Assembly: GCF_041262165.1 (NCBI RefSeq)
Contig: NZ_JBGCBY010000039.1
Coordinates: forward strand, 10,527 to 74,526
Direction: 5' to 3'
DNA: 64,000 nt
Source: Streptacidiphilus sp041262165
Lineage (GTDB): Bacteria > Actinomycetota > Actinomycetes > Streptomycetales > Streptomycetaceae
Part shown: positions 1 through 8,314 of the stretch, one piece after another
Layout of the letters: the number at the start of each line of letters is the position of its first letter
Numbering within the stretch: position 1 is the first letter of the stretch
Notes under the pieces: model-generated
What the model saw: only the letters and a program-made list of their open reading frames with translations
Databases searched by the model: none
Told to the model about the DNA's origin: nothing
Position numbers and translations under genes: made by a program

Positions 1-27
1 TCAAACGGTCATCAGTAGGATGGGGCC

Positions 28-639
28 ATGGCCTCCAAGCGCGCGTACATCTCGCCCTTGCGCGAGAAAGCCGCTGCTCAGACGCGCGCGCTGATCCTGC
101 GGCGGGCCACAGAGTTGTTTGCCGACCGCGGCTACGGGCGAGTGACGGTCGCGGACATCGCGGCGGCGGCCGGAGTCGCCTCGAAGACCGTCTTCGCGAG
201 CGTGGGCAGCAAGGCCGACATCCTCGACCGGATCGTCGAGGAGGGCGTTGCTGCGTCGGGCTACGAGCAGGCCATGGAGCAGGTGATCGCCCAGCGGACG
301 CCCGAGGCGGTCCTCGAAGCCCTTGCTCGCGGCACGCGGTTGGGCAACGAGGGGCAGTTCACCGTGCACGAGGCGATCCGCAAGGCCCTGCCCTGCCACG
401 AGCACGGCGAGGCGCTGTGGGAACGTGCGAGCGCGGACTACCGCGGCGCACTCCACGCCGCCGCCCGTCACCTCCACACTCTGGCTCCACCGCCCCGCTA
501 CACGGTGGACGAGACGGCGGACCTGCTGTGGTACTGGTTCGGCCCCAGTGGCTGGCGCACGTTGGTGGTCGAGAACGGCTGGTCGTGGGACCGAGCCGAG
601 GAAGTCCTGCACAGAACCGCCGTCGCCACCATCTACTGA
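28..639 (+). CDS. TetR/AcrR-family transcriptional regulator
   Basis: This 203-residue protein has a TetR helix-turn-helix at about residues 20-65 (LFADRGYGRVTVADIAAAAG followed by KTVFASVGSKADIL) and an all-helical ligand domain after it. Such proteins are dimeric repressors released by a small ligand; the ligand cannot be read here. The ATG at 28 has an AGGATGGGG stretch just upstream, but the promoter lies outside the window. The gene is followed at once by a receiver-domain remnant, so its original partner gene may be lost. The family call is firm and the target unknown. Confidence 0.9.
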   Translation: MASKRAYISPLREKAAAQTRALILRRATELFADRGYGRVTVADIAAAAGVASKTVFASVGSKADILDRIVEEGVAASGYEQAMEQVIAQRTPEAVLEALARGTRLGNEGQFTVHEAIRKALPCHEHGEALWERASADYRGALHAAARHLHTLAPPPRYTVDETADLLWYWFGPSGWRTLVVENGWSWDRAEEVLHRTAVATIY

Positions 640-908
640 AGCTGCGGGGCGCGCCGGTCGCGGTGATCCTCGCCGACCGCATGCCGAGGATGAACGGCAT
701 CGAGTTCATGGAGCAGGCGCTCGACCCCTTCCCAGGCGCCCTGCGGGTGCTGCTCACCGCCTACGCCTACACCAACGCGGCGCTTGACGCCATCGATGTG
801 GTCGACCTGTACCTGCTCGAGCCGTGGGATTCGCCGGAGGAGAAGCTGTACCAGGTGGTGGACGACCTACTGGAGTCCTGGCGGGCCACCCACGGCAGGG
901 AGGCGGGG
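636..908 (+). pseudogene. receiver-domain remnant of a fused response regulator/thioredoxin-reductase-like protein
   Basis: The reading frame overlapping the TetR stop encodes a piece resembling the receiver domain of actinobacterial response-regulator/disulfide-reductase fusions: VAVILAD-RMPRMNGIEFMEQAL, then RVLLTAYAYTNAALDAI, then YLLEPWDSPEEKLY and VVDDLLESWRA. There is no start codon, and the N-terminal receiver part and the whole reductase domain are missing. It also has small deletions, and Glu replaces the Lys normally found before PWD. Homology stops near 908, exactly where a nitronate monooxygenase remnant begins on the other strand, so this is a rearrangement junction. The fusion-family assignment is from memory of the motif. 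Confidence 0.7.
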
Positions 909-911
909 ACG

Positions 912-1178
912 ACCAAGGCCGTCGGTCAGGTGGTCGTCGTTCTCCACGATCCCGGCCTCTGTGGTGTCCACACCGTACGGCTGGCCCTCCGGCGCGATCG
1001 CACGGGCGAAGGCGCGAAAGGCTCCTGGATCCCACCGGTACGGGATCGGGCGCGAACAGGTTGACACCGAAACTGACGCCGGCCGAGCGGGCACGGGCGA
1101 TCTGCCGCTCAGAGCGTCTGCGGTCCTGTACGCACGGGCGAGGAAGCCGAGGCTGTCGGCACCGGCCGCTGCGATGAC
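912..1178 (-). pseudogene. nitronate monooxygenase, N-terminal remnant
   Basis: On the minus strand two frames together match residues about 29-119 of the intact nitronate monooxygenase at 1342-2442. The pieces are SLGFLARAYRTADAL (near 1178-1100) and, after a frameshift, WDPGAFRAFARAIAPEG, YGVDTTEAGIVENDDH (near 1073-912). The first 28 residues and everything after the DDH motif are absent. A complementary C-terminal piece lies on the plus strand at 18535-18880. It is a dead fragment of a diverged paralog, not a recent copy of the neighbouring gene. Confidence 0.8.
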
Positions 1179-1341
1179 AGGACGAGCCGGACGCGCGGCC
1201 GTTGAGGTCGCGGCACTGGCGGCCGATGCCGCCGCTCTCCTGCAGGAATGACCCAGGGCAGCGCCGCTGAGCCGTCCCGGACCTTGGCCGCGCAGGAGTC
1301 GGGCGCTGTCGCCGTCGAGAGCACCTGGGGGCGGTTCGCAG

Positions 1342-2442
1342 TCAGAGCCGGGACGCCAGCCGCTGCAGGATCTGGCCGGTGGGCTCGGCGGTGGCGTGGT
1401 GGTATCCGGTGCCGGCCCACAGGTTGATCCGTTCGGGATCGTCCGCGGCGGCGGCAGCTTTGCGCATTGGGCTGGTCAGGTGGTGCAGTGCGGGATAGCC
1501 GGCCGGGGCGAGGTCGGTATAGCGGTCGGTGAACCCGTTGCGCAGTGCCCTTGCGGGACGGCCGGTGAACGCCCGGGTCACCATGGTCTGGCGCCGTGCT
1601 GGGTCGGCCAGCGCGGCCCTGTGGGGTCGTGAGGTGCCGGCCTCGTCCACCATGGTCTGGCGCCGTGCTGGGTCGGCCAGCGCGGCCCTGTGGGGTCGTG
1701 AGGTGCCGGCCTCGTCGGCACGCAGTAGGACGGTGCCGACCATGACCGCCGCGGCTCCGGCATGCAGCGCGCCGGTCGCGGCCGCTGGGGTGGCCACTCC
1801 GCCTGCGGCGACGAGCGGCAGGGACACCGCCTGGCGCACCTCGCCCAACAGGTCGGTCAGGGGGACGGGCGCCGGAATGTGCTGCGGGCTGAGCGTGCCG
1901 GAGTGTCCTCCTGCGGCCGAGGCTTGCACGGCCAGTACGTCGGCGCCGGCTGCAGCGGCGAGGCGGGCCTCCGCGGCCGAGGTGACCGTCTGGACGACCA
2001 GGGTTCCGGCGGCGCGCAGTGCGGCGATCACGGCTGCCTCCGGGATGGCGAAGGTGAAGCTGACGACCGGTACCGGGTCGGACAGCAGCAGGTCGATCTT
2101 GTCCGGCCAGTGGTCGTCGTCCTCGACGATTCCGATCGCCAGGGCGTCGATGCCGTAGGTCTCGGCCTCGGGTGCGACAGTGCGGGCGTAGCGGCGGAAG
2201 GCTTCCGGGTCGACCGGGACGCGATTGGGCGCGAACAGATTGACCCCGAAGGTCACGCCTTCGGAGCGGACCTGGGCGATCTGCTCGGCCAGTGCGTCGG
2301 CGGTCCGGTAGCCGCCGGCAAGAAACCCGAGGCTGCTCGCCCGGGCCGCTGCGGTGACCAGCGCGGGCGTGGTCGGGCCGCCGGCCATCGGCGCGGCGAG
2401 AATCGGGATGCTCACCCCGAGAGCAACCAGTGGCGAGACCAT
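1342..2442 (-). CDS. nitronate monooxygenase / 2-nitropropane dioxygenase family flavoprotein
   Basis: A 366-residue TIM-barrel FMN enzyme of the type that oxidises alkyl nitronates. It begins LVALGVSIPILAAPMAGG, has the GVNLFAPN and SFTFAIP strands, QASAAGGHSG (flavin and substrate loop), LVAAGGVATP and GAAAVMVGTVLLRADEAG (phosphate-binding part), and ends with NLWAGTGYHHA. Two 23-residue copies starting DEAGTSRPHRAALADPARRQ stand in tandem near residues 245-290; without the extra copy the length would be about 343, close to the family norm. A TetR gene lies 90 bp upstream on the same strand. The enzyme class is clear; the effect of the insertion on activity is not known. Confidence 0.9.
   Translation of the reverse strand: MVSPLVALGVSIPILAAPMAGGPTTPALVTAAARASSLGFLAGGYRTADALAEQIAQVRSEGVTFGVNLFAPNRVPVDPEAFRRYARTVAPEAETYGIDALAIGIVEDDDHWPDKIDLLLSDPVPVVSFTFAIPEAAVIAALRAAGTLVVQTVTSAAEARLAAAAGADVLAVQASAAGGHSGTLSPQHIPAPVPLTDLLGEVRQAVSLPLVAAGGVATPAAATGALHAGAAAVMVGTVLLRADEAGTSRPHRAALADPARRQTMVDEAGTSRPHRAALADPARRQTMVTRAFTGRPARALRNGFTDRYTDLAPAGYPALHHLTSPMRKAAAAADDPERINLWAGTGYHHATAEPTGQILQRLASRL
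1579..1716 (-). repeat. perfect 69-bp tandem duplication inside the nitronate monooxygenase gene
   Basis: Positions 1579-1647 and 1648-1716 are identical 69-bp units. The length is a multiple of three, so the frame is kept and 23 residues are added to the protein. The two units show no divergence, which suggests a recent slippage or unequal-crossover event, or an assembly artefact. Confidence 0.95.
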
Positions 2443-2532
2443 GATCTTTCCTCCTGCGAGCTGGCGGTGCTCACCGTGCCAGGTCCACCGATCGGCCCCG
2501 ACAGCTGCGGATCGAGATCTGCGGCTGGCGTG

Positions 2533-3150
2533 TCAGGTGTTGGCCGGCGCCTGCGGCGTGCGAGCGCCCAGCAGCGCCAGGCAGTTGGTCCACAGTGCGC
2601 TGAGCTGGGATGTGTTGTTGTAGAGCTTGGCGAACAAGACCTGGCCCTCAAGCTGCGCGACGACGGATCGGGCGGCTGCACGGGTGTCGGTGACTGTGAC
2701 CTCGCCACGTTCGAGGGCCTCGGTGATGGCCGAGTCGACCATCTCGACCTGGGCGTCGAAGATCTCCTGCAGTCGCTTGCGGACGGCTTCGGCCTGGTTG
2801 CTCATCTCCAGGGTGAGATTGCCGAACATGCAGCCTGAAACGGTCCCGCAGCTCTGCTGGCCGGCCCGCTGGCCTGCTTCCGTGTCCTCGAACAGCTGCC
2901 GCAGCCGCTGCAGTGGCTCCGCGTCGCTGTTCAGGATGCGGGTCCAGTCGCGCTGCTGGGTGGCCCACTGCTCGTCGATCACGGCCAGCGCGAGAGTCTC
3001 CTTGGAATCGAAGAAGTAGTAGAAGCTGCCCTTGGGCACCCCGGCTGTCTTGCAGATCTCGGCCACACCCAGGTCCGAGTAGCCGCGCAGCTCGATGAGT
3101 GACTGTGCAGCGCTGAGGATCTTCTCTCTGGCATCACTGGTCCGTCCCAT
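2533..3150 (-). CDS. TetR/AcrR-family transcriptional regulator
   Basis: A 205-residue TetR protein with the DNA-binding helices at residues 8-55 (LIELRGYSDLGVAEICKTAG, then SFYYFFDSKETLALAVI) and a ligand domain containing CMFGNLTLEM, a motif seen in the TetR subgroup that includes AcuR. It lies upstream of, and in line with, the nitronate monooxygenase, and head-to-head with a SnoaL-like gene at 3488. An imperfect palindrome at 3183-3201 in the divergent promoter region is the likely operator. Autoregulation and control of both neighbours is inferred from this layout. Confidence 0.92.
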   Translation of the reverse strand: MGRTSDAREKILSAAQSLIELRGYSDLGVAEICKTAGVPKGSFYYFFDSKETLALAVIDEQWATQQRDWTRILNSDAEPLQRLRQLFEDTEAGQRAGQQSCGTVSGCMFGNLTLEMSNQAEAVRKRLQEIFDAQVEMVDSAITEALERGEVTVTDTRAAARSVVAQLEGQVLFAKLYNNTSQLSALWTNCLALLGARTPQAPANT

Positions 3151-3182
3151 GTTGCCAGTATACGACCGCTCGACTACCCTTT

Positions 3183-3201
3183 ACTAGACCGGTCGGCTAG
3201 T
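3183..3201. promoter_or_regulatory. putative TetR operator
   Basis: ACTAGACCGGTCGGCTAGT has complementary ACTAG and CTAGT ends around a CCGGTC core and lies 32 bp upstream of the TetR start at 3150. A very similar sequence, with CTAACCGACCGGTC, is found at 25655-25676 in front of an SDR operon. This looks like an operator half-site family shared by the two loci. Confidence 0.6.
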
Positions 3202-3345
3202 GGAGTCGTCCCGCCCCTGGCAAGGGCGCGGCGGCCGTCTGCCACGACGGCGGGGGTCGATCGTCGCACGGTTCCTGACCCGAAATGTCGCGGCTTCCGC
3301 GTCCAGGGTGTCGGGGTCGGATTCGGCCCGCGTCCACCGGCTCCG

Positions 3346-3387
3346 GCGCCGGCAGGTGCGGCAGCTCGCTGCCGCACCTGCCGGCGC
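3346..3387. repeat. perfect 19-bp inverted repeat with 4-nt loop
   Basis: GCGCCGGCAGGTGCGGCAG at 3346-3364 is followed by the loop CTCG and its exact reverse complement at 3369-3387. It lies in the 337-bp region between the divergent TetR and SnoaL-like genes, 100 bp before the latter. No T-run follows, so it is not a classical intrinsic terminator. It could act in a leader RNA or be a remnant of a mobile end. Confidence 0.85.
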
Positions 3388-3487
3388 TCCAGTGCCGGGG
3401 CCTCTTTCCGGTTCCTGTTCCGGACAGCGTCCGCCCGCGGACGGGCGCCGCCCCACCTCCCGTTGTGCACAGAGGAGAGCTGACACG

Positions 3488-3868
3488 ATGAGTGCTGATG
3501 TAGCGAACGACCCGATGCGCGAGGTGCTGACGCGCTGGAAGGCCGCCTTCGACGGCCACCAGGCGGACGTCATGGCCGACCTGTTCACGCCCGACGCCCT
3601 CTTCCAGGGATTCGGACCCGAGGTCATCTCCGGCCGGGATGCGGTACGCGGCTACTACGAGGCTGTCCCGGACTACCGCAGGGCCCATCTGGGGGACGTC
3701 GACAGCTACCGGATCGGCGAGCAGGTGGCCGGCGGCTTCGCCGACGTCGCTTTCCGGGATCCGACGGGTTGGGAGGCCCCTGTGCACCTGTCACTGGTCC
3801 TGCAGCGCGAGGGCGCCAGTTGGCGGATTCGTCAGTACCACGTCTCCCGGATCGCCGCCGACCACTGA
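3488..3868 (+). CDS. SnoaL/NTF2-like protein (SgcJ/EcaC type)
   Basis: The ATG at 3488 is preceded by GAGGAGAGC at the right distance and gives 126 residues. The protein has the NTF2-like cone-fold pattern VLTRWKAAFDGHQAD...LFTPDALFQGFGPE...GRDAVRGYYEAVP, with alternating strands to the C-terminus. Members include polyketide cyclases and small hydrolases, and many have no known substrate. A paralog with the same WKAA-DAHQ and DAVFQG signature lies at 24504-24875 next to an SDR. It is divergent from a TetR gene that probably controls it. The fold is well supported and the reaction is unknown. Confidence 0.85.
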   Translation: MSADVANDPMREVLTRWKAAFDGHQADVMADLFTPDALFQGFGPEVISGRDAVRGYYEAVPDYRRAHLGDVDSYRIGEQVAGGFADVAFRDPTGWEAPVHLSLVLQREGASWRIRQYHVSRIAADH

Positions 3869-4094
3869 GGTCAGCGACGATCCGCGCCTGCGAGGCCGGG
3901 CACGCCGGGAGGCTGCACGTACCAGCAGCGAGAAACCGGTCGTGGCGCCGTCTCCGGTCACCGGCGCACTGCGGCGCCATGGAAAGGCGGCGTGCCTCAC
4001 CGCGCCGGGGCGCGTTCGGGGTGGAGCTGGTCCGCATCACTGCTCGTGTCGCAGGCGCGCGGGCCGACCGGCCGCCCGCCTGATCGTGCCTGTC

Positions 4095-4112
4095 TGCCCG
4101 CCTCGGCGGGCA
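4095..4112. other. short GC-rich hairpin in the 3869-4205 gap
   Basis: TGCCCGCCTCGGCGGGCA is self-complementary and sits about 90 bp upstream of the muconolactone isomerase start, within a 337-bp stretch that holds no gene I can support. No T-tract follows. It might end transcription from the SnoaL-like gene. Confidence 0.4.
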
Positions 4113-4205
4113 CGGTGTGCCGCAAGGGCGCACCACCATCCCTCTCCGCACGTTCCCTCCCATCACCACCGAAAGTCGCAACAGAATTCAGAAAGAGGAA
4201 AAGCC

Positions 4206-4829
4206 GTGAAGGAGTTCCTGGTCGAGCTCACCACCACCGTCCCCGAGGGCACCGACCCGACCGACGTCGCCCGCCGCGGCGCAGCCGAAGCCGTCCGGGC
4301 CGGAGAGCTGGCTGCCGCCGGCCACCTGGTCAGGCTGTGGCGCCCGGTGGGTGAACCGCGCAGTATCGGTCTGTGGCGGGCGGCCGACGAGGCCCAGCTG
4401 TACGAGAAGGTGCTCGGCACACTTCCCCTTTGGCCGTGGATGACCCCGGTGGTCACCGCCGTCCAGTCGCACCCCAACGACCCGGGCAGGACCAGCGACG
4501 CGGTCTCACTCGCACATACCGCTCCCGCCGCGACCAAGGCTGAACGGCGGGGAGCCGTGTGTGCGGCCGGAGCCCGCGCCCCAGCCGGCGGCCTCCGTCT
4601 CCGGTGCGCGAGGGCGGGGGGCCGCGCACGCATCGCTGGCTCACTTCGTCCGGGCGCTGGGCCGGGTCATGTCGGCGCTGCGGTCGGACGAGTCGTGTGC
4701 CACGCCTTCGCGCGGGAGTGGGCAACCGTTGTGTCTGGTCGGGCACGGTTCGAAGTGCGCGTTGCGGTAGGAGCTGATCTGCTGCTTGCTGGGGGAACGT
4801 GCGAGCATCCGGGAGAGGGATTCAGATGA
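4206..4829 (+). CDS. muconolactone delta-isomerase-like protein with unusual C-terminal extension
   Basis: The GTG at 4206 follows an AGAGGAAAAG ribosome binding site. Residues 1-95 match the muconolactone isomerase family (KEFLVELTTTVPEG, AGELAAAGHLVRLWRP, LGTLPLWPWMTPVV, SHPNDPG), which converts muconolactone to 3-oxoadipate enol-lactone in the catechol branch of the beta-ketoadipate pathway. The family usually stops there at about 92-100 residues, but this frame stays open to residue 207. The tail is rich in Arg, Ala and Gly and resembles nothing I know; it ends in an ATGA overlap with the next gene. Either a stop was lost or the tail is coding. No catechol dioxygenase or cycloisomerase is nearby. 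Confidence 0.75.
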   Translation: MKEFLVELTTTVPEGTDPTDVARRGAAEAVRAGELAAAGHLVRLWRPVGEPRSIGLWRAADEAQLYEKVLGTLPLWPWMTPVVTAVQSHPNDPGRTSDAVSLAHTAPAATKAERRGAVCAAGARAPAGGLRLRCARAGGRARIAGSLRPGAGPGHVGAAVGRVVCHAFAREWATVVSGRARFEVRVAVGADLLLAGGTCEHPGEGFR

Positions 4830-5848
4830 GCACCTATCGAGCCGCGCAGGTGGCCTCCGCCGGAGGCGTGTTCGAGCTCGTGGAGCGAGCGGTGACCCCG
4901 CCGGGGCCGGGCCACGTGCGGATCACCGTGGACGCCTCCGGGATCTGCCACAGCGACGCCGGGATGGTGAACGGCGTCTTCCCCGGCCTTCACTTCCCAC
5001 TGGTCGCTGGCCACGAGATCGCCGGGCGTATCGCGGAGGTCGGCGAAGGCGTCTACAGCGGCTGGCGGGTGGGGGACCGGGTGGCCGTCGGATGGTTCGG
5101 TGGCAGCTGCGGTCACTGCACGCCCTGCCGCCAAGGCGACTTCATGGTCTGCGACAACCTGAAGGTGCCCGGCTGGGCCTACGACGGCGGCTATGCCCAG
5201 AGCGTCGTCGCGCCGGTCGACGCACTGGCCAGGATCCCGGACGGCCTGTCGCCGACCGACGCGGCACCGCTCGCCTGCGCGGGCGTCACCATGTTCGACG
5301 GCCTGCGCCGCAGTCCCGCCGGTCCCGGCGACCTGGTCGCCATCCTCGGTATCGGAGGCCTGGGACACCTGGGCGTACAGTTCGCGGTGGCGATGGGGTT
5401 CGAAACCGTGGCCATCGCACGCGGCAAGGACAAGACCGACCTGGCCAAGCAGCTCGGCGCGCACCACTACATCGACAGCACGTCGGCCACGCCGGTCGCC
5501 GAGGCACTGCAGGCCCTCGGCGGGGCCAAGGTCGTCATGGCGACCGCGTCCAGCTCCGACGCCATCGCGGCGACGGTCGACGGGCTCACACCGCGCGGCG
5601 AACTCGTCGTGATCGGCGCGACGCCGGAGCCGATGGGCATCAGCCCGCTGCAACTGCTCCTCCGCGGCCGTGTCCTGCGCGGACACCCGTCCGGCACCGC
5701 GCAGTCCGTGCAGGACACCATGGAGTTCAGTGTGCTGCACGGGATCGCTCCGACGAACGAGGTCGTGCCGTTGAGCCAGATCAACGAGGCGTACCAGCGC
5801 ATGATGTCCGGTGCCGCGCGCTTCCGGATGGTGCTCACGCCGCAGTGA
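4826..5848 (+). CDS. zinc-dependent alcohol dehydrogenase
   Basis: A 340-residue medium-chain dehydrogenase. The ATG at 4826 is preceded by GGGAGAGGG and overlaps the previous stop. Catalytic zinc ligands are visible in GICHSDAGMVNG and GHEIAG; the structural zinc cluster is in the GSCGHCTPCRQGDFMVC segment; and the NAD(P)-binding Rossmann motif is GIGGLGHLGVQ at about residue 175. It would oxidise an alcohol or reduce an aldehyde. Coupling to the isomerase suggests a shared, perhaps aromatic, substrate route, but this is inference. Confidence 0.92.
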   Translation: MSTYRAAQVASAGGVFELVERAVTPPGPGHVRITVDASGICHSDAGMVNGVFPGLHFPLVAGHEIAGRIAEVGEGVYSGWRVGDRVAVGWFGGSCGHCTPCRQGDFMVCDNLKVPGWAYDGGYAQSVVAPVDALARIPDGLSPTDAAPLACAGVTMFDGLRRSPAGPGDLVAILGIGGLGHLGVQFAVAMGFETVAIARGKDKTDLAKQLGAHHYIDSTSATPVAEALQALGGAKVVMATASSSDAIAATVDGLTPRGELVVIGATPEPMGISPLQLLLRGRVLRGHPSGTAQSVQDTMEFSVLHGIAPTNEVVPLSQINEAYQRMMSGAARFRMVLTPQ

Positions 5849-6107
5849 CGCCCAGCTCCGCCCGGAGCTCCTGGACGCACTCCCGCACCCCCGCGTCGTG
5901 GCGTTGCCACGCCAGCGGCCAGACGGGGTTCCAGTCCGCGTCGATCTCCGAGGTTGCCCCCGCAACGGGACGGCCGCCACGACCGGCTTCCTCTTTGCTG
6001 GTAGCCAGGCCCAGCCGCACCCGCCTGGCGCTGCGCCGGTGACGGCGGTCAGATGGTTCGATGGGCACGGCCCGTGATGATCAGGGGCGGCTTGGAGGCG
6101 GGTGCCA

Positions 6108-7094
6108 GTGACTGACAGTCAGAAGATTCCGCGCGCGGTGCTGGGGACATGGCCGACGCCCATCGAGCCGGCACCGCGGCTGGCCCGCGCGCTGGGGCTC
6201 GGCGCGGACGACTTGTGGATCAAACGCGACGATCTGATCGGCCTGGGCGGCGGTGGCAACAAGGTACGCAAACTCGAATGGACCTGCGGGCAGGCCCTGG
6301 CAGCGGGTGCAACCGCTCTGGTGACCACGGGCGCGCCACAGAGCAATCACGCCCGGCTGACAGCCGCGGCGGGCGCTCGGCTGGGACTGGAAGTGACGTT
6401 GGTGCTCGCCGGAACGCCCGACACTTCGACGACGTCGGGCAACATCGCCCTCGATGGCCTCCTGGGCGCGACCATCGTATGGGCCGGGGAGGTGGACGGG
6501 CGGGAACTTGACATCGTCGCCAGGCAGGTGAGCGAGCGCCTGCAGCAGCGGGGCGCCGTACCGGCGTTGATCCCGTTCGGTGGTTCGAGCGTGGCCGGCG
6601 CGCGTGGCTACGTCGAGTGCGCGCGGGAACTCCTTGCGCAGGTCCCTGCCCTTTCGACCGTGGTCACGGCGATGGGCTCGGGCGGCACCATGGCAGGCCT
6701 GGTCAGCGTGCTCGGTCCTTCACGCGTACTGGGTGTTCACTGCGGCGCGGTGAACGACCCCGGCGCGGCCGTCTCCCGGTTGGTCTCGGGCTTGTCCGGC
6801 AAGGACTGCCCGCCCGAGACGCTGAGATTGCGGCTGGACCAGGTGGGGGGCGGCTACGGCGAGGTGACCGACGCTGTCATGGACGCCCTCTTTCTGGCTG
6901 CCCGGACTGAAGGAATCATCCTGGACCCGATCTACACCGGGCGTGCGATGGCCGGGCTGGCCGCCGCGGTCGCCGACGGGGTCCTCGCGCCCGGCCATCG
7001 CACGGTCTTCCTCCACTCCGGAGGACTACCCGGTCTCTTCGGGCACCCGGCCACCCTCGCCAGGGCACGGGCCGAAGCGACCCGCGAGGAGTAG
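6108..7094 (+). CDS. PLP-dependent D-cysteine desulfhydrase / ACC deaminase family enzyme
   Basis: The GTG at 6108 is chosen because GGAGG at 6094-6098 is 9 nt upstream; a GTG at 6102 is too close. The protein has 328 residues. The fold-type II PLP motifs are present: WIKRDDLIGLGGGGNKVRKLE contains the Schiff-base Lys (NKVRK), TTGAPQSNHAR binds substrate carboxylate, and MGSGGTMAGL binds the phosphate. The family deaminates D-cysteine or 1-aminocyclopropane-1-carboxylate. Without alignment I cannot tell which, though general D-cysteine desulfhydrase-like enzymes are the more common actinobacterial form. Confidence 0.88.
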   Translation: MTDSQKIPRAVLGTWPTPIEPAPRLARALGLGADDLWIKRDDLIGLGGGGNKVRKLEWTCGQALAAGATALVTTGAPQSNHARLTAAAGARLGLEVTLVLAGTPDTSTTSGNIALDGLLGATIVWAGEVDGRELDIVARQVSERLQQRGAVPALIPFGGSSVAGARGYVECARELLAQVPALSTVVTAMGSGGTMAGLVSVLGPSRVLGVHCGAVNDPGAAVSRLVSGLSGKDCPPETLRLRLDQVGGGYGEVTDAVMDALFLAARTEGIILDPIYTGRAMAGLAAAVADGVLAPGHRTVFLHSGGLPGLFGHPATLARARAEATREE

Positions 7095-7147
7095 ATCCGT
7101 GAGCCTCTCCGAACGCCGCCGGCCCCGTGCCTGGGGCGGATGACCGA

Positions 7148-7370
7148 CTACTGGACGACGAACTCGACGGGGATGTTCCCGCGGGTCGCCTTGGAGTACG
7201 GGCAGGCGGCGTGGGCCTGCTCGACGAGCCTGCGGCCCGCCTCGCCCTGCAGCTCCATGGGCAGCGTCACCTGCAGCACTGCGGAGAGCGAGAAGCCGCC
7301 GTCCGCGTCGTCCTTGCCGATGCCGATGCACGGGAAGGTCGTCAGTGCGCTCGGTGATGAGCATGAGCAT
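7148..7370 (-). pseudogene. Ohr/OsmC peroxiredoxin, C-terminal remnant
   Basis: The minus strand encodes FPCIGIGKDDADGGFSLSAV followed by VTLPMELQGEAGRRLVEQAH, ACPYSKATRGN and IPVEFVV. ACPYSKATRGNI holds the second catalytic cysteine of organic hydroperoxide resistance proteins. The first half with the other catalytic Cys is missing; upstream sequence belongs to a different gene. It is therefore a non-functional fragment. Confidence 0.8.
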
Positions 7371-7449
7371 GGCCAGAACTGCAGTAGGGAAGATCGACGC
7401 GCCCCGAGCCAGGTCCGGCGCGACTTCGTCGGCCGGGGAGCAGCGGGGC

Positions 7450-7520
7450 GGGGCGCGTCGGTCGGCTCGGGCTCGCGGTAGAAGATTTCGAGATCGTCGA
7501 CCTTCAGCGTGCCGTCGTCA
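7450..7520 (-). pseudogene. alpha/beta-hydrolase N-terminal remnant
   Basis: The short stretch DGTLKVDDLEIFYREPEPTD on the minus strand resembles the start of Streptomyces alpha/beta hydrolases, where it precedes the oxyanion-hole motif. Nothing of the catalytic core follows; instead the sequence runs into the Ohr fragment. The match is short, so this is tentative. Confidence 0.45.
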
Positions 7521-7545
7521 TCTCGAAACTCCTGCCTGCGTCCTG

Positions 7546-8310
7546 CTACCAGGCTTGTTCGCTGGCGCGGACGAGGATCTCGTTGACGGCCACGCGGCGG
7601 TCGCGGGTGACGATGTAGGAGACCGCGTCGGCGATGTCCTCGGGGTGCAGCAGTTCGATGTCCTGGATCTGGGTCTCGATGGCCTGGCGGATGCCGTCGC
7701 GCAGGTGTGAGCTCAGTTCGGTGGCCACGGTGCCGGGCTCGACGACGCTGACCCGGAGGTGCTTCTGCATGACCTCCTGACGCAGGGCCTCGGTGAAGCC
7801 GTTGACGCCGAACTTGGTCAGGTTGTAGACGGCTGTCCCTGGTCGGGCGACCCGGCCTGCGGTTGAGCTGATGTTGACCAGGTCGGCCACCCGCCGCGGG
7901 GAGTCCTCCGCGGCACTGAGCAGGTGCGGCAGGGCGGCGTGGGTGGTGTAGAGCAGGCCTTGGACGTTGACGTCGAGCATGCGCTGCCATTCCTCGAGCG
8001 GGGAGTCCAGAGCCGGTCCGACGCCCATGAACCCGGCGTTGTTGACGAGTGTGTCCAGGCGGCCGAGCTCAGCAACCACGCTCTCCACGGCCGCGGCGGC
8101 CTGCCGCTGGTCGGTGATGTCGGCCACGACGACGAAGGCGGTCCCGCCGTCGGCCCGGACCTTGTCCGCGAGGTCCTCCAGCCGGTCGCGCCGCCGTCCG
8201 AGGACGGCGACGGCCGCGCCCTGCGCGGCGAGGCTGCGTGCGGTTGCCTCGCCGATTCCGCTGCTGGCGCCGGTCACCAGCGCCACCGTGTCCTGCAGTC
8301 GTCCGGTCAT
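7546..8310 (-). CDS. SDR family oxidoreductase (classical, NADP-binding)
   Basis: A 254-residue short-chain dehydrogenase with TGASSGIG cofactor motif at residues 13-20, GRRRDRLE (Arg residues favour NADP), NNAGFMG, catalytic Ser in VNISSTAG and YNLTK catalytic Tyr-Lys. The ATG at 8310 has GGAGG that overlaps the stop of the upstream VOC gene, so the two are co-translated. The C-terminus resembles the YdfG/serine-dehydrogenase-like group. Substrate unknown. Confidence 0.93.
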   Translation of the reverse strand: MTGRLQDTVALVTGASSGIGEATARSLAAQGAAVAVLGRRRDRLEDLADKVRADGGTAFVVVADITDQRQAAAAVESVVAELGRLDTLVNNAGFMGVGPALDSPLEEWQRMLDVNVQGLLYTTHAALPHLLSAAEDSPRRVADLVNISSTAGRVARPGTAVYNLTKFGVNGFTEALRQEVMQKHLRVSVVEPGTVATELSSHLRDGIRQAIETQIQDIELLHPEDIADAVSYIVTRDRRVAVNEILVRASEQAW

Positions 8311-8314
8311 GTCG

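Noticed and set aside
1..612. Minus-strand open frame of 203 codons opposite the first TetR gene
   Set aside because: It is the antisense of the TetR gene and has no family features.
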